Of a DNA stretch of 64,000 nucleotides, positions 46,268 through 55,674 are shown piece after piece. How positions within the stretch are numbered: position 1 is the stretch's first letter; every line of letters begins with the position of its first letter. The notes under the pieces are model-generated. The model saw only the letters and a program-made list of their open reading frames with translations. It did not search any database and had not been told where the DNA came from. This DNA is from Aquicoccus porphyridii. GTDB taxonomy: Bacteria; Pseudomonadota; Alphaproteobacteria; Rhodobacterales; Rhodobacteraceae. A program made the translations under genes and the position numbers. Where the stretch lies: positions 353,298 to 417,297 of the forward strand of contig NZ_VINQ01000002.1 in the NCBI RefSeq assembly GCF_008369105.1, given 5' to 3'.

Positions 46268-46756
46268 ATGAGCGAAACAAGGGTCGGGATCATCATGGGG
46301 AGCCAGTCGGACTGGCCCACTATGAAAGAGGCGGCGGATATTCTCGATGAATTGGGCGTGGCCTATGAGACGCGCATCGTATCGGCTCACCGCACGCCGG
46401 ATCGGCTCTGGGATTATGGAAAGACGGCGGTGGCGCGTGGTCTGCATGTGATCATCGCGGGCGCTGGCGGGGCCGCGCATCTGCCCGGCATGATGGCTTC
46501 GAAAACCCGGGTGCCGGTCATCGGTGTGCCGGTACTGACCAGGGCGCTTTCGGGCGTCGACAGCCTCTATTCCATCGTGCAGATGCCCAAGGGCTTTCCG
46601 GTGGCCACGATGGCGATCGGGGCGGCGGGCGCGGCCAACGCGGGTCTCATGGCGGCGAGCATCCTGGCGGTGAGCGACCCGGATCTGGCGACACGACTGG
46701 ACGATTGGCGCGCGGCGCTGTCGGCCTCGATCCCCGAGGCGCCAGGCGATGCATGA
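46268..46756 (+). CDS. purE: N5-carboxyaminoimidazole ribonucleotide mutase
   Basis: A 162-residue class I Pur[12 protein letters not shown] near residue 10 is the phosphate-binding loop, and [10 protein letters not shown] near residue 38 and [11 protein letters not shown] near residue 69 form the active site. It moves the carboxyl of N5-CAIR to give CAIR in purine synthesis. It overlaps purK by 8 nt, so the two successive enzymes are coupled. Start ATG 46268 follows GGGGAGC. Confidence 0.95.
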   Translation: MSETRVGIIMGSQSDWPTMKEAADILDELGVAYETRIVSAHRTPDRLWDYGKTAVARGLHVIIAGAGGAAHLPGMMASKTRVPVIGVPVLTRALSGVDSLYSIVQMPKGFPVATMAIGAAGAANAGLMAASILAVSDPDLATRLDDWRAALSASIPEAPGDA

Positions 46757-47816
46757 GCCCCTGCCCCCCGGATCGGTGATCGGCATTCTTGGTGGCGGGC
46801 AGCTGGGCCGCATGCTGTCGGTTGCTGCCGCGCGGCTTGGCTACAAGACCGCGATCTTCGAGCCGGGCAGCGATTGCCCCGCGAGCCACGTGGCCAATTT
46901 TCACATGCGGGCCGAGTACGAGGACGAGGCGGCGCTGCGCAACTTTGCCGAAAGCGTCGATGTCATCACCTACGAATTCGAGAATGTCCCCACCTCTGCA
47001 CTTGATATTCTCGACCTCCTTTGCCCCATACGTCCCGGGCGCGAGGCGCTCAGGATCAGCCAGGACCGGATCATCGAAAAGGACTTCCTTTCGGGGCTGG
47101 GGTTGCAGGTGGCGCCTTACAGGGCGGTCAATTCCGAGAATGACCTGCGCGTGGCAGTGGATGAGATCGGCGCACCGGCAATCCTCAAGACCTGCCGCTT
47201 TGGCTATGACGGCAAGGGACAGGCGCGCCTGTCATCGCCTGACGACATCGCACAGGCATGGGCGATCATGAAGGGCGCGCCGTCGGTGATGGAAGGATTC
47301 GTGAGCTTCAGCCACGAGGTATCGGTGATCGCGGCGCGCGGGCTAGACGGTTCGGTCGCGGCGTTCGATCCGGGCGAGAATGTCCACGAAGGCGGGATCT
47401 TGCGCCGAACCACCGTTCCGGCAACGCTGACCGCAACAGAACGTGCCGACTCGGTGCTCCTGGCTGCGAACATCCTCAACGCGCTCGATTATGTCGGGGT
47501 GCTTGGGGTCGAATTGTTCGTGACACGGCAAGGCCTGATCGTGAACGAAATCGCACCACGGGTGCATAATTCCGGCCACTGGACGCAGCAGGGCTGTGCC
47601 GTGGACCAGTTCGAACAACATATCCGCGCCATCACTGGCTGGCCGCTGGGCGACGGAACACGCCATGCCGACGTCATGATGGAGAACCTGATTGGCGATG
47701 ACGTGACCCGGTTGCCGGACCTTGCGAAAGAGCAGGGTGTCGCCATCCACCTCTACGGGAAGGCGGATGTGAAACCCGGCCGCAAGATGGGCCATGTCAA
47801 CCGTATCACCGGCTGA
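46749..47816 (+). CDS. purK: N5-carboxyaminoimidazole ribonucleotide synthase
   Basis: A 355-residue ATP-grasp enzyme. [12 protein letters not shown] at the N-terminus, YEFENVP near residue 75 and [11 protein letters not shown] near residue 155 are PurK signatures, and [14 protein letters not shown] near residue 262 supplies Mg ligands. It carboxylates AIR with bicarbonate and ATP. It begins inside purE and is followed by a clear terminator at 47824-47846. Confidence 0.95.
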   Translation: MHEPLPPGSVIGILGGGQLGRMLSVAAARLGYKTAIFEPGSDCPASHVANFHMRAEYEDEAALRNFAESVDVITYEFENVPTSALDILDLLCPIRPGREALRISQDRIIEKDFLSGLGLQVAPYRAVNSENDLRVAVDEIGAPAILKTCRFGYDGKGQARLSSPDDIAQAWAIMKGAPSVMEGFVSFSHEVSVIAARGLDGSVAAFDPGENVHEGGILRRTTVPATLTATERADSVLLAANILNALDYVGVLGVELFVTRQGLIVNEIAPRVHNSGHWTQQGCAVDQFEQHIRAITGWPLGDGTRHADVMMENLIGDDVTRLPDLAKEQGVAIHLYGKADVKPGRKMGHVNRITG

Positions 47817-47823
47817 ACCGGCA

Positions 47824-47846
47824 GGAGTGGGGGCCGTCCCCACTCC
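47824..47846 (+). terminator. purEK terminator
   Basis: GGAGTGGGG (47824-47832) and CCCCACTCC (47838-47846) form a perfect 9-bp stem with a 5-nt loop, 8 nt after the purK stop, followed by GTATTTTC. Consistent with a rho-independent terminator with a short, delayed T-run. Confidence 0.65.
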
Positions 47847-47923
47847 CCCGAGGTATTTTCTGTCGGATGAAGCCGGGAACCGACCCGCGCTTCACCTTGG
47901 GGCAAACAGTCACACCGCCCCGG

Positions 47924-48715
47924 TCAGTGCCCGAGAATCTGGCTGAGGAAAAGCTTGGTGCGCTCGCTTTGCGGGTTATTGAAGAACTCTTCGGGCTCGT
48001 TCTGTTCGACGATCTGGCCCTGGTCCATGAAAATCACCCGGTTCGCCACCTGACGCGCAAAACCCATCTCATGGGTGACACAGAGCATGGTCATGCCCTC
48101 CTCGGCCAGTTGGATCATCGTGTCGAGCACCTCCTTGATCATTTCGGGATCAAGGGCCGATGTGGGCTCGTCGAAAAGCATGATGCGCGGGCGCATACAG
48201 AGCGATCGGGCGATCGCCACCCGCTGTTGCTGCCCGCCCGACAATTGCCCCGGGTACTTGTCGGCCTGTTCAGGGATCTTGACCTTTTCGAGGAAGTGCA
48301 TCGCCGTTTCCTCGGCTTCTCGCTTGGGTGTCTTGCGCACCCAGATCGGCGCCAGCGTGCAGTTCTCGAGGATGGTGAGATGCGGAAACAGGTTGAAATG
48401 CTGAAACACCATCCCGACCTCGGAGCGGATCTTGTCGATGTTCTTGAGGTCAGACGACAGCACCGTGCCGTCCACCACGATCCGACCCTGCTGATGTTCT
48501 TCAAGCGCATTGATGCAACGGATGAGCGTCGATTTGCCCGACCCCGACGGCCCGGCGATCACGATCCGCTCACCACGCTGCACGGTCAGGTTGATGTCGC
48601 GCAGCACGTGGAACGTGCCGAACCACTTGTTCATGTTGGTAATTTCGACGGCGACCTCGTCGCTCACCGTCATTTTCGAACGGTCGACTTCACGACCCAT
48701 GGCGAGTTCTGACAT
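47924..48715 (-). CDS. aapP: amino-acid ABC transporter ATP-binding protein
   Basis: A 263-residue ABC ATPase. Walker [10 protein letters not shown] near residue 55, signature LSGGQQQR near residue 158 and Walker [13 protein letters not shown] follow the polar-amino-acid uptake pattern. It energises import through the two permeases encoded upstream. The start ATG 48715 follows AGGAGG; the longer frame to 48850 lies within the permease gene. Last gene of the aapJQMP operon. Confidence 0.92.
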   Translation of the reverse strand: MSELAMGREVDRSKMTVSDEVAVEITNMNKWFGTFHVLRDINLTVQRGERIVIAGPSGSGKSTLIRCINALEEHQQGRIVVDGTVLSSDLKNIDKIRSEVGMVFQHFNLFPHLTILENCTLAPIWVRKTPKREAEETAMHFLEKVKIPEQADKYPGQLSGGQQQRVAIARSLCMRPRIMLFDEPTSALDPEMIKEVLDTMIQLAEEGMTMLCVTHEMGFARQVANRVIFMDQGQIVEQNEPEEFFNNPQSERTKLFLSQILGH

Positions 48716-48729
48716 TTTCAAGGCCCTCC

Positions 48730-50037
48730 TCAGTGATGGCCGGTATTGAGCTTGCGCTCGAGATACATGGAATAGCGCGACATCGCGAAGCAGAAGGCAA
48801 AGAACAGCAGCGCAATGAAACCGTAGATTTCCCAGACAATCCCGTTCCACGCCGCATCGGCACGGATCGAGTTAGACAGGCCCAGCGGATCGAGCAGGCC
48901 GATGATCGACACCAGCGTGGTATCCTTGAAGAGCCCGATGAAGGTGCTCACGATGCCGGGGATCGAGATTTTCAGCGCCTGCGGCATGATCACCAGCCGC
49001 TGCGCCTGCCAATAATCGAGGCCAAGGCTGTCCGCACCTTCATACTGTCCCTGGGGAAGGGCCGCGAGTCCGCCGCGGATCACCTCGGCCATGTAAGCCG
49101 AAGCAAAGAGCGTGGCCATGATTATGACCCGCAGGATGATGTCGAAATTCGTCCCCGGTGGCATGAAGATGTTGAGAAGCGTCGATGCCACGAACAAGAG
49201 CGTGATCAGGGGCACACCCCGGATGAACTCGATGAATCCCACGCAGAGTGCCTTGACGATCAACAGGTCCGATTGCCGACCCAGCGCCAGCACGACGCCG
49301 ATCGGCAGCGAACAGGCGATCGCCACGACCCCGATCGTGACAGAGAGCATGAAACCACCGAAATTGCGGCTTTGCACCGCTTCGATCCCGATTGGCAGAA
49401 CCGCGCTGACCCCGTCGATCACATAGCCCGATACAAGCAACCACCAGATCACCGCGGCCAACACGCCGGCGATGATACCCGCAAGGCCGCCCGCACGCTT
49501 GTCCGCGGCCCGATAAACGAACCATCCGATGACAAAACCCGCGATCACCATGAGCGGCCCCCAGATCGGGCCACCCCAAAGAAGCCAGGGAAAGAGAAAC
49601 GGATAAACCGCAGAGAACCACAAGAGCTTGCGCGGCACCCGGTCGGAAAAGAGAACCGGCGCCAACGCTACACCCAGAAGCAGGAAGGCCATGATCGGGC
49701 GCCAGTAGAGCTCGGACGGGTAGAACCCGAAGAGAAGCTGCACCCAACGATCGCGGATCACTCCCCAGCAGGCCCCGGGATAATGCCCCTCACGACCCAT
49801 CCCACGCAGGATGTCGCGACACTCGCCCAACGACGTGGCGTACCATGTGGGCGAGAATATCCACGGCAGGATAGCATTGAGAAGCATCACGACAAAGGTC
49901 AGAGACACAATGGTCAGGGCGGTGTTGAACCATCCCGAAAACAGGTTCTCACGCATCCACCCGATCACGCCTATCGTGGTAGCAGGCGGCTCGCGCTCGG
50001 GCAGCATTTCGGTGCGAACATAGGAAACTTCGCTCAT
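48730..50037 (-). CDS. aapM: amino-acid ABC transporter permease AapM
   Basis: A 435-residue HisM-type permease. A long N-terminal part with extra membrane helices, typical of AapM/BztC, precedes the transport domain, whose EAA loop appears as [23 protein letters not shown] near residue 345. With AapQ it forms the channel for general L-amino-acid uptake. Start ATG 50037 follows GGAGCGG, right after the aapQ stop. Confidence 0.9.
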   Translation of the reverse strand: MSEVSYVRTEMLPEREPPATTIGVIGWMRENLFSGWFNTALTIVSLTFVVMLLNAILPWIFSPTWYATSLGECRDILRGMGREGHYPGACWGVIRDRWVQLLFGFYPSELYWRPIMAFLLLGVALAPVLFSDRVPRKLLWFSAVYPFLFPWLLWGGPIWGPLMVIAGFVIGWFVYRAADKRAGGLAGIIAGVLAAVIWWLLVSGYVIDGVSAVLPIGIEAVQSRNFGGFMLSVTIGVVAIACSLPIGVVLALGRQSDLLIVKALCVGFIEFIRGVPLITLLFVASTLLNIFMPPGTNFDIILRVIIMATLFASAYMAEVIRGGLAALPQGQYEGADSLGLDYWQAQRLVIMPQALKISIPGIVSTFIGLFKDTTLVSIIGLLDPLGLSNSIRADAAWNGIVWEIYGFIALLFFAFCFAMSRYSMYLERKLNTGHH

Positions 50038-50038
50038 T

Positions 50039-51427
50039 TTACCGCTCCACCAGTTTGACGCTGTTGTTATACCAGTTCATCACCGCCGAAATGATAAGCG
50101 AGATGGTGAGATAGATCAGCATGCCCAGAAGCACCGTTTCAAGCTCACGCCCGGTCTGGTTTAGGGTGATGCCCATCAAGGTGCCGGTGATATCCATGTA
50201 CCCCACAGCGATAGCCAGAGAGCTGTTCTTGGTGAGGTTGAGATAATTGGAAATCAGTGGCGGGATAATGACGCGCAGCGCCTGCGGCAGGATTACGAGA
50301 TTCATGATACGCTTCGGCCGCAAACCCAACGCCGAGGCCGCCTCGGTCTGGCCATGGCTGATCGCGAGGATACCGGCGCGCACGATCTCGGCGATGAATG
50401 CCGCAGTGTAAAGCGAGAGCGCCAGCCAGAGCGCGATGAGCGAGTTGCGCATATGCGTCCCGCCCTGGAAGTTGAACCCTCTTAGCTCGGGAAACGCGAA
50501 ATAGAAGCCTAGCGCCCACAGCGTGATCGCAAAGGGCAGGATCACGACGCCAAGGCGCAGATACCAGGTGACCGGGCGCACGCCTGTGGCGTTCTGAATG
50601 CGATCGGCACGGCGCTTGATGCGATGCGACGCGTATAATCCGGCAATAAGAACGGCAAGCGCCAACAACAGGTCGAGGCTGATCTGGAAGGTGCCGCACC
50701 CGGCGGCGGGTTCGCCTGCGCCAGGGCCTTCGGTGGCATAGTAGCGTTCACAAGACGGATTGTCGCGGCTGGCGCCGACCGGATAATCTCCTAGCCCCAC
50801 GCGCCAGCCGACAGGTTCGTCAAGGAATGCCCCCTTATCGTCCTTGGCGTCGGCACCAAAAAGGGGATCGGGGATATAGACACCGCGGTTGGTAATCGCG
50901 ACCGTGTCAAAGAGCTTCATGCTCGCCACGGGATCGTCACCTCGAAAATCCCGTGGCGCTGGCAAGGTTTCGATCAGGATCGCCATGATGAAAACGATCC
51001 ACAAAAGCACCGGCACGTTGCGGAAGATCTCAACGTAAACCGTCATCAGGCGTCCGACCAACCAGTTCTTGGACAGGCGCAAAACACCGATAATCACGCC
51101 CAGAATGGTGGCCGTCGCGCAGCCCATCACCGCGACCAGAAGCGTATTCAGGATGCCGACAAAGGCAGCCCGCAAGTGAGAGTCTTGATTGTTGTAGTCG
51201 ATCAGGCGCTGGTTGATGTCATAACCCGCCGCTTCACCCATGAATTGGAACGAAGGTTCCTTGCCCAGATCGGCCAGATTCTGTGCCGTGTTCGAGATCA
51301 GCCAGCCGATCAGGACAAGAAACCCGATCAGCGCAACGATCTGGATTGTCATGGACCGATAGCGCGTGTCGTAAATCAGCTGAGAGAGCCGAAACGCCTC
51401 TTTGGGAGGGTCGGAAACTGTTGCCAT
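50039..51427 (-). CDS. aapQ: amino-acid ABC transporter permease AapQ
   Basis: A 462-residue permease with a large periplasmic insertion (about residues 165-265, including FGADAKDDKG) as in AapQ/BztB. The EAA motif EAASALGLRPKRIMNLVILP lies near residue 385. Start ATG 51427 is chosen because family N-termini begin with a short soluble stretch followed by SQLIYDTRYRS. It lies 135 nt after aapJ, separated by a hairpin, and abuts aapM. Confidence 0.9.
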   Translation of the reverse strand: MATVSDPPKEAFRLSQLIYDTRYRSMTIQIVALIGFLVLIGWLISNTAQNLADLGKEPSFQFMGEAAGYDINQRLIDYNNQDSHLRAAFVGILNTLLVAVMGCATATILGVIIGVLRLSKNWLVGRLMTVYVEIFRNVPVLLWIVFIMAILIETLPAPRDFRGDDPVASMKLFDTVAITNRGVYIPDPLFGADAKDDKGAFLDEPVGWRVGLGDYPVGASRDNPSCERYYATEGPGAGEPAAGCGTFQISLDLLLALAVLIAGLYASHRIKRRADRIQNATGVRPVTWYLRLGVVILPFAITLWALGFYFAFPELRGFNFQGGTHMRNSLIALWLALSLYTAAFIAEIVRAGILAISHGQTEAASALGLRPKRIMNLVILPQALRVIIPPLISNYLNLTKNSSLAIAVGYMDITGTLMGITLNQTGRELETVLLGMLIYLTISLIISAVMNWYNNSVKLVER

Positions 51428-51521
51428 TGCGTGGCGTCCCTGTCTTGTGTGGCGATTGCGGTTTCCGGCGAGGTTTTTCCCCGCTCGCATCGAATCGCAT
51501 CATTTACGCTTGAGCGTATTG

Positions 51522-51550
51522 AAAGGGGCGCAGGCTGACCCGCGCCCCTT
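51522..51550 (-). terminator. hairpin between aapJ and aapQ
   Basis: GGGGCGC (51525-51531) and GCGCCCC (51542-51548) pair with a 10-nt loop and flanking A/T extensions; on the minus strand it is followed by TTTC. Position directly after the binding-protein gene suggests partial termination that keeps AapJ in excess over the permease. Confidence 0.6.
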
Positions 51551-51561
51551 CATGAGCAGTA

Positions 51562-52581
51562 TTACCGGAAGGGCGGCGAATAGAGCAGCCCACCATCGGT
51601 CCATTGCGCGTTCAGACCACGCGAGAGACCGATCGGGGTATTCTCACCAATATTCCTGGCGAAGATTTCCCCATAGTTGCCACCCGCGCTAATCGCGTTG
51701 ACGGCCCAGTCGGCCGAAAGACCCAGCATCTCACCGAGGTTGCCCTCGGTGCCGAGCAGCCGGTTGATCTCGGGGTTGTTGCCCGCAGCCGATGCCATTT
51801 CCTTGACATTGGCCGAGGTGATGCCCAGCTCTTCTGCGGCGATCAACGCGTTGAGCGTCCAGCGCGCCACGTCGCCCCATTCGTCATCGCCATGACGCAC
51901 GAGCGGGCCAAGCGGCTCTTTCGAGACGATTTCAGGCAAAACCACGTGATCGGCCGGGTTCTCGAAGGTGGCACGGGTCGCGGCAAGGCCCGAGGCATCG
52001 GTGGTGTAGGTGTCGCATGCCCCGGCCAGGTATTGCTGCTGGCCTTCGGCGTTGGTTTCGATCGGCACCGGCTCGTAGCTGATGTTGTTCTTGCGGAAGT
52101 AATCCGCAAGGTTCAGCTCGGTGGTAGTGCCGGTCTGAATGCAGACGGTCGCGCCATCAAGTTCCTTGGCCGAGCTCACGCCCAATGCCTTGGGCACCAT
52201 GAAGCCCTGGCCGTCATAATAGTTGACCCCGACGAAAGTGAACTTGAGATCCACGTCACGCGAGAGGGTCCAAGTGGTGTTGCGCGCCAGCACATCGACC
52301 TCGCCCGACGCGAGCGCGGTAAAGCGCGTCTTGCCGGTCGTGGGAACGAATTCCACCGCCTTGGGATCGCCAAGAATGGCAGCCGCCATGGCGCGGCAAA
52401 CCGCCACGTCAAAGCCATGCCATTCACCATTCGCATCCGGGGCGGCAAAGCCGACGAGACCGGTGGTCACACCACAGTTCAGCTTGCCACGTGCTTTCAC
52501 GTCGTCAAGCGTGCCGGCAGCCGCAGCGCCAGCCGCAAGACCTGCGACCGTGAGAGCACCAAGAAATACGGTTTTTTTCAT
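51562..52581 (-). CDS. aapJ: amino-acid ABC transporter substrate-binding protein AapJ
   Basis: A 339-residue periplasmic protein. A signal peptide (residues 1-22, ending AAAAG) is followed by GTLDDVKARGKLNCGV and CVQTGTT-like binding-fold motifs typical of AapJ/BztA, which bind a wide range of L-amino acids. Start ATG 52581 follows GAAGAGG. It is the first gene of the operon; its upstream 200 nt separate it from the ATP12 gene. Confidence 0.92.
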   Translation of the reverse strand: MKKTVFLGALTVAGLAAGAAAAGTLDDVKARGKLNCGVTTGLVGFAAPDANGEWHGFDVAVCRAMAAAILGDPKAVEFVPTTGKTRFTALASGEVDVLARNTTWTLSRDVDLKFTFVGVNYYDGQGFMVPKALGVSSAKELDGATVCIQTGTTTELNLADYFRKNNISYEPVPIETNAEGQQQYLAGACDTYTTDASGLAATRATFENPADHVVLPEIVSKEPLGPLVRHGDDEWGDVARWTLNALIAAEELGITSANVKEMASAAGNNPEINRLLGTEGNLGEMLGLSADWAVNAISAGGNYGEIFARNIGENTPIGLSRGLNAQWTDGGLLYSPPFR

Positions 52582-52786
52582 GTTTACCTCTTCCTGATTA
52601 TCCACCGTTTTACAGGTGGTTCTTCCGACCACAGATGGCCGGGACGATTTTCGGGAGAAGCCCTCCCAATGGCGATGAGTTTGGTCGGAATTGCAGTTGC
52701 AGGTCAAGGGACTCATGAGACCTTCTGCGGTCGAACTCGGCTTTTCAGAGGGGTATTGCCCTTTGGTCAAGCCTTCTCATGCCGAA

Positions 52787-53518
52787 TTATGCGGCATCGG
52801 CGTCGGAGTTTGCCAGTTCGAAAAACCGCATCGCATGGGCAAAGGCCTGCGCCCTGAGCATGGCGGCCTTTTCGGAATCGGCGTCGCGGCCCCATTGCTC
52901 GGCTTGCCATGTCTCGTCGATGCGCGACAGCGCCCAAAGCTCTTGCGCCGGCCTAACCCGCTCAGCCGCGGCAAGGCCAAGCACAAAAGACCCACTCAAG
53001 CTGACCAGATCGTGAAAGCCGGTCAGTTCAAATGCGGTCATGGATCGAGTGATTCCTTGAATTTTCTCAATGGAATCCATGCTTTGTGCCTTATGAATCA
53101 CACCAGTCACTGGAACAAGCGCAATTCCATGGCGCGATTTCAACCAGTCGAGCATCGGATCCCATTCCGCCTCTTGCCGCGCGACCAACTCGTCCGGTGC
53201 CTCGGCCCGATAACACAAAAGATCGCTGTCTCCATAGGCGGCGATCAGCGCGGCCACCTCCTCGTGCTGGGGGCGCACTTTGTCAATGGCAGCATTGGCC
53301 GAGCGGGTGTAGGGCATGGTTGTCGGGTCGAGCACATCCCCCTGTGCATTCCATTCTGCGGCTACCGCCCGGGCCATCGCGGCATTCGGCAACACCAGCA
53401 GTGCCTTGGCCGGACTGCGCACCGGGCGCCCATCAAGCAGAACGCCAAAGCCCCCGGACTCGGACTCAGGGGCGATGCTCGCCTCTTTCCAGAAGCGTTT
53501 GGCCTTCCATTCACTCAT
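52787..53518 (-). CDS. ATP12 family F1-ATPase assembly chaperone
   Basis: A 243-residue protein. RFWKEASI, VLLDGRPVRSPAKALL and DLLCYRAEAPDELVARQEAEWDP (split here across residues 100-122) follow the ATP12 pattern, with the conserved glutamate region that binds the F1 alpha subunit before assembly. Alphaproteobacteria share this chaperone with mitochondria. ATG 53518 overlaps the stop of the upstream phosphatase gene (TGATG), so both are cotranslated. Confidence 0.9.
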   Translation of the reverse strand: MSEWKAKRFWKEASIAPESESGGFGVLLDGRPVRSPAKALLVLPNAAMARAVAAEWNAQGDVLDPTTMPYTRSANAAIDKVRPQHEEVAALIAAYGDSDLLCYRAEAPDELVARQEAEWDPMLDWLKSRHGIALVPVTGVIHKAQSMDSIEKIQGITRSMTAFELTGFHDLVSLSGSFVLGLAAAERVRPAQELWALSRIDETWQAEQWGRDADSEKAAMLRAQAFAHAMRFFELANSDADAA

Positions 53519-54195
53519 CAACGATTCTCTCCGTGTCGTGCCAAAACCCCGGCCACGGCACTAGGCACCTCTGCCACGTCATGTACCACGTGATCCGCCA
53601 CCAGCGTTTCGGGCGCATGATAGCCCCAGCCAACGCCAAGCGCACCCACAGCCGCGGCCCGGGCCATCTCCATGTCAAAACTGGTGTCGCCCACCATCAC
53701 CGCATCACACGGCCCGATACCCGCCTCGCCCAATGCCGCGGCGAGCATCGCGGGATGCGGCTTGGAGGGGTGAAAATCGGCCACTTGCCGGGTGACGAAA
53801 TACCGCTCAAGCCCATGCGCCTCGATCAGCGCGTCGAGCCCGCGTTTCGATTTTCCGGTGGCCACCCCCATCAGAAGAAAAGGGTCGCCCGCCATCTCGT
53901 CCAGCACGGCGCGCACGCCGGGATAGAGCGGCGAGGCCCCATTTGCGCGGCGCTGCTCGAAATAGGCCTGCTTGTAACCCGCCACCAGCCGCGCCCGGCC
54001 AGTTTCCGACAGATCGGGGGCCAACCGTACCATTGCATGATCAAGCGACAGCCCGACAATCGACAGGATCGCCGCGCGATCGGGCGTGGCAAGAGATTCA
54101 TTGGCAAAGGCCGCGCCCATGGCCGATAGAATCTCGGCCTGACTGTCGGCAAGCGTGCCATCGACGTCGAAAACGACCAGGCGCAACCGGCTCAT
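53518..54195 (-). CDS. HAD-superfamily hydrolase, phosphoglycolate-phosphatase-like
   Basis: A 225-residue HAD-IA hydrolase. FDVDGTLADS near residue 9 gives the nucleophile, ATGKSKRGLD is motif II-III and VGDTSFDMEMA near residue 172 is motif IV. Close relatives are annotated Gph, but many act on other small phosphates. The start ATG 54195 forms an ATGA overlap with the rluC stop, and its own end overlaps the ATP12 gene, placing it in the crcB-rluC-hydrolase-atp12 operon. Confidence 0.85.
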   Translation of the reverse strand: MSRLRLVVFDVDGTLADSQAEILSAMGAAFANESLATPDRAAILSIVGLSLDHAMVRLAPDLSETGRARLVAGYKQAYFEQRRANGASPLYPGVRAVLDEMAGDPFLLMGVATGKSKRGLDALIEAHGLERYFVTRQVADFHPSKPHPAMLAAALGEAGIGPCDAVMVGDTSFDMEMARAAAVGALGVGWGYHAPETLVADHVVHDVAEVPSAVAGVLARHGENR

Positions 54196-55235
54196 TTCAC
54201 CACCTCGAACGGGTCTTCGGCAGCCAGATCGGTGGTCCAGCCGAAGGTTTCGAACGTATGCGCCATGTGATCGGGCAAAGGCGCGGTGATGGTCACGTCC
54301 CGTCCTGTCACGGGATGTTCGAACCGCATCGACCTTGCATGCAGGTGCAGCTTGTTCGAGATGATCCCGCCCAGTTTTGCCCCCCATCCATCGCCCAGGT
54401 TCTCCTGACCCGAGCCGCCATATTTTCCGTCGCCCACGATCGGATGCCCGATCTCAGCCATATGGGCACGCAGTTGATGGGTGCGCCCGGTGATCGGCTC
54501 CATGGCGATCCATGCGGCCCGTTCGGCGACGCGGTAAAGCGTGGCGTATTGCGTGATCGCACGTTTCGCGCCCTCGGTACGGTCAATCTCGTCGGGGTGG
54601 ATACAAAGCATCTTTTCGCCCTGCCCCTTGCCCCCGCCCGGCGCCTTGACGAGACCGTACTTGATCTCGCCCAGATAGGGGCGCGGCACACCCGCAACTA
54701 TGGCCCAGTAGATCTTGCGCGTGGCGCGGTGTCGGATCGCGGCGGTGAGCGCCTGAGCCACCGAACGGCTACGCGCCAGCAAAAGCACGCCCGACGTATC
54801 CTTGTCGAGCCGATGCACGAGGCGCGGTTTGTCGTCCAGCCCGAACTTGAGCGCCTCGGACAATCCGTCAACATGCCGCGTCTGCTTGCTGCCGCCCTGT
54901 GTCGGCAGGCCCGGCGGCTTGTTCAGCGCGATGATGTGATCGTCGCGCCAGATCACGGAAGCGTGAATCATCCGGGCATCTTCCTGGCTAACCGTAGACC
55001 TGGGAGGCGGCTTTGCTGTCTCGCCCGGTTCGGGCAGCGGCGGGATACGCACTTTCTGCCCCACCGCGAGCCGATGCGCGGGTTTGACCCGCCCACCGTC
55101 GACGCGAACCTCGCCCTTGCGGCACATCTTTTCGATCCGGCCCTGCGGAACATGCGGAAAGTGACGCCGGAACCAGCGGTCGAGCCGCTGATCGCCATCA
55201 CCCGGCCCGACGGTCACGGTTTGAACGTTGTTCAT
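54192..55235 (-). CDS. rluC: 23S rRNA pseudouridine synthase, RluC/RluD family
   Basis: A 347-residue pseudouridine synthase. An S4 RNA-binding domain (about 15-75) precedes the catalytic domain with HRLDKDTSGVLLLARS, in which the Asp is the nucleophile, and GRTHQLRAHMAEIGHPI. It isomerises uridines in 23S rRNA; RluC is the likelier name, RluD possible. Start ATG 55235 is the family N-terminus and lies in a 4-nt overlap with crcB; the upstream frame is the crcB complement frame. Confidence 0.85.
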   Translation of the reverse strand: MNNVQTVTVGPGDGDQRLDRWFRRHFPHVPQGRIEKMCRKGEVRVDGGRVKPAHRLAVGQKVRIPPLPEPGETAKPPPRSTVSQEDARMIHASVIWRDDHIIALNKPPGLPTQGGSKQTRHVDGLSEALKFGLDDKPRLVHRLDKDTSGVLLLARSRSVAQALTAAIRHRATRKIYWAIVAGVPRPYLGEIKYGLVKAPGGGKGQGEKMLCIHPDEIDRTEGAKRAITQYATLYRVAERAAWIAMEPITGRTHQLRAHMAEIGHPIVGDGKYGGSGQENLGDGWGAKLGGIISNKLHLHARSMRFEHPVTGRDVTITAPLPDHMAHTFETFGWTTDLAAEDPFEVVK

Positions 55236-55609
55236 TGGAAAGCCCCCCGGGCAAGAAAAATAGCCAGCACAAGTGCCCCCAAGGACAAGATCACCGAAGC
55301 GCCAACATAAAGCGCCGCGAACCCGACATGACCCTTTTCCCACAGCACGTAAGCATCGAGCGAAAAGGCCGAGAACGTGGTGAACCCGCCCAGAATCCCG
55401 GTCATCAGAAAGGGCGCGAAGCGCATCACGTCCTTCTCTGCCAGCAACACGAAGACGAGCCCCATCAGAAACGATCCAACCACGTTGACCGTGAGTGTAC
55501 CCCATGGAAACCCCGGCCCCATAATCCGCATTGCACCCGCGAAAGTCAGGTAACGGAGCGAAGCCCCGATCGCGCCGCCAAGGGCCACTTGCAATAGGGT
55601 TGTGAACAT
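55232..55609 (-). CDS. crcB: fluoride ion channel CrcB/Fluc
   Basis: A 125-residue protein with four membrane helices. GGAIGASLRY near the N-terminus, GTLTVNVVGSFLMG near residue 37 and GGFTTFSAFSLD near residue 74, holding the Na site and the phenylalanine boxes, are Fluc hallmarks. The dimer exports fluoride. No fluoride riboswitch motif was recognised in the 65 nt upstream. Overlaps rluC. Confidence 0.93.
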   Translation of the reverse strand: MFTTLLQVALGGAIGASLRYLTFAGAMRIMGPGFPWGTLTVNVVGSFLMGLVFVLLAEKDVMRFAPFLMTGILGGFTTFSAFSLDAYVLWEKGHVGFAALYVGASVILSLGALVLAIFLARGAFQ

Positions 55610-55674
55610 GGGCGGTCTGTCTCAGGGGGCGGGCGGTTTGTCAAGCTGGGGCGGGTGTTCGCGGGGCACCGTGC

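Noticed and set aside
48733-50058. 441-residue plus-strand frame opposite aapM
   Set aside because: Antisense to a clear permease gene, hydrophilic and repetitive, without motifs.
55610-55674. Fluoride riboswitch upstream of crcB
   Set aside because: The 65-nt gap shows no crcB-motif pseudoknot pattern.
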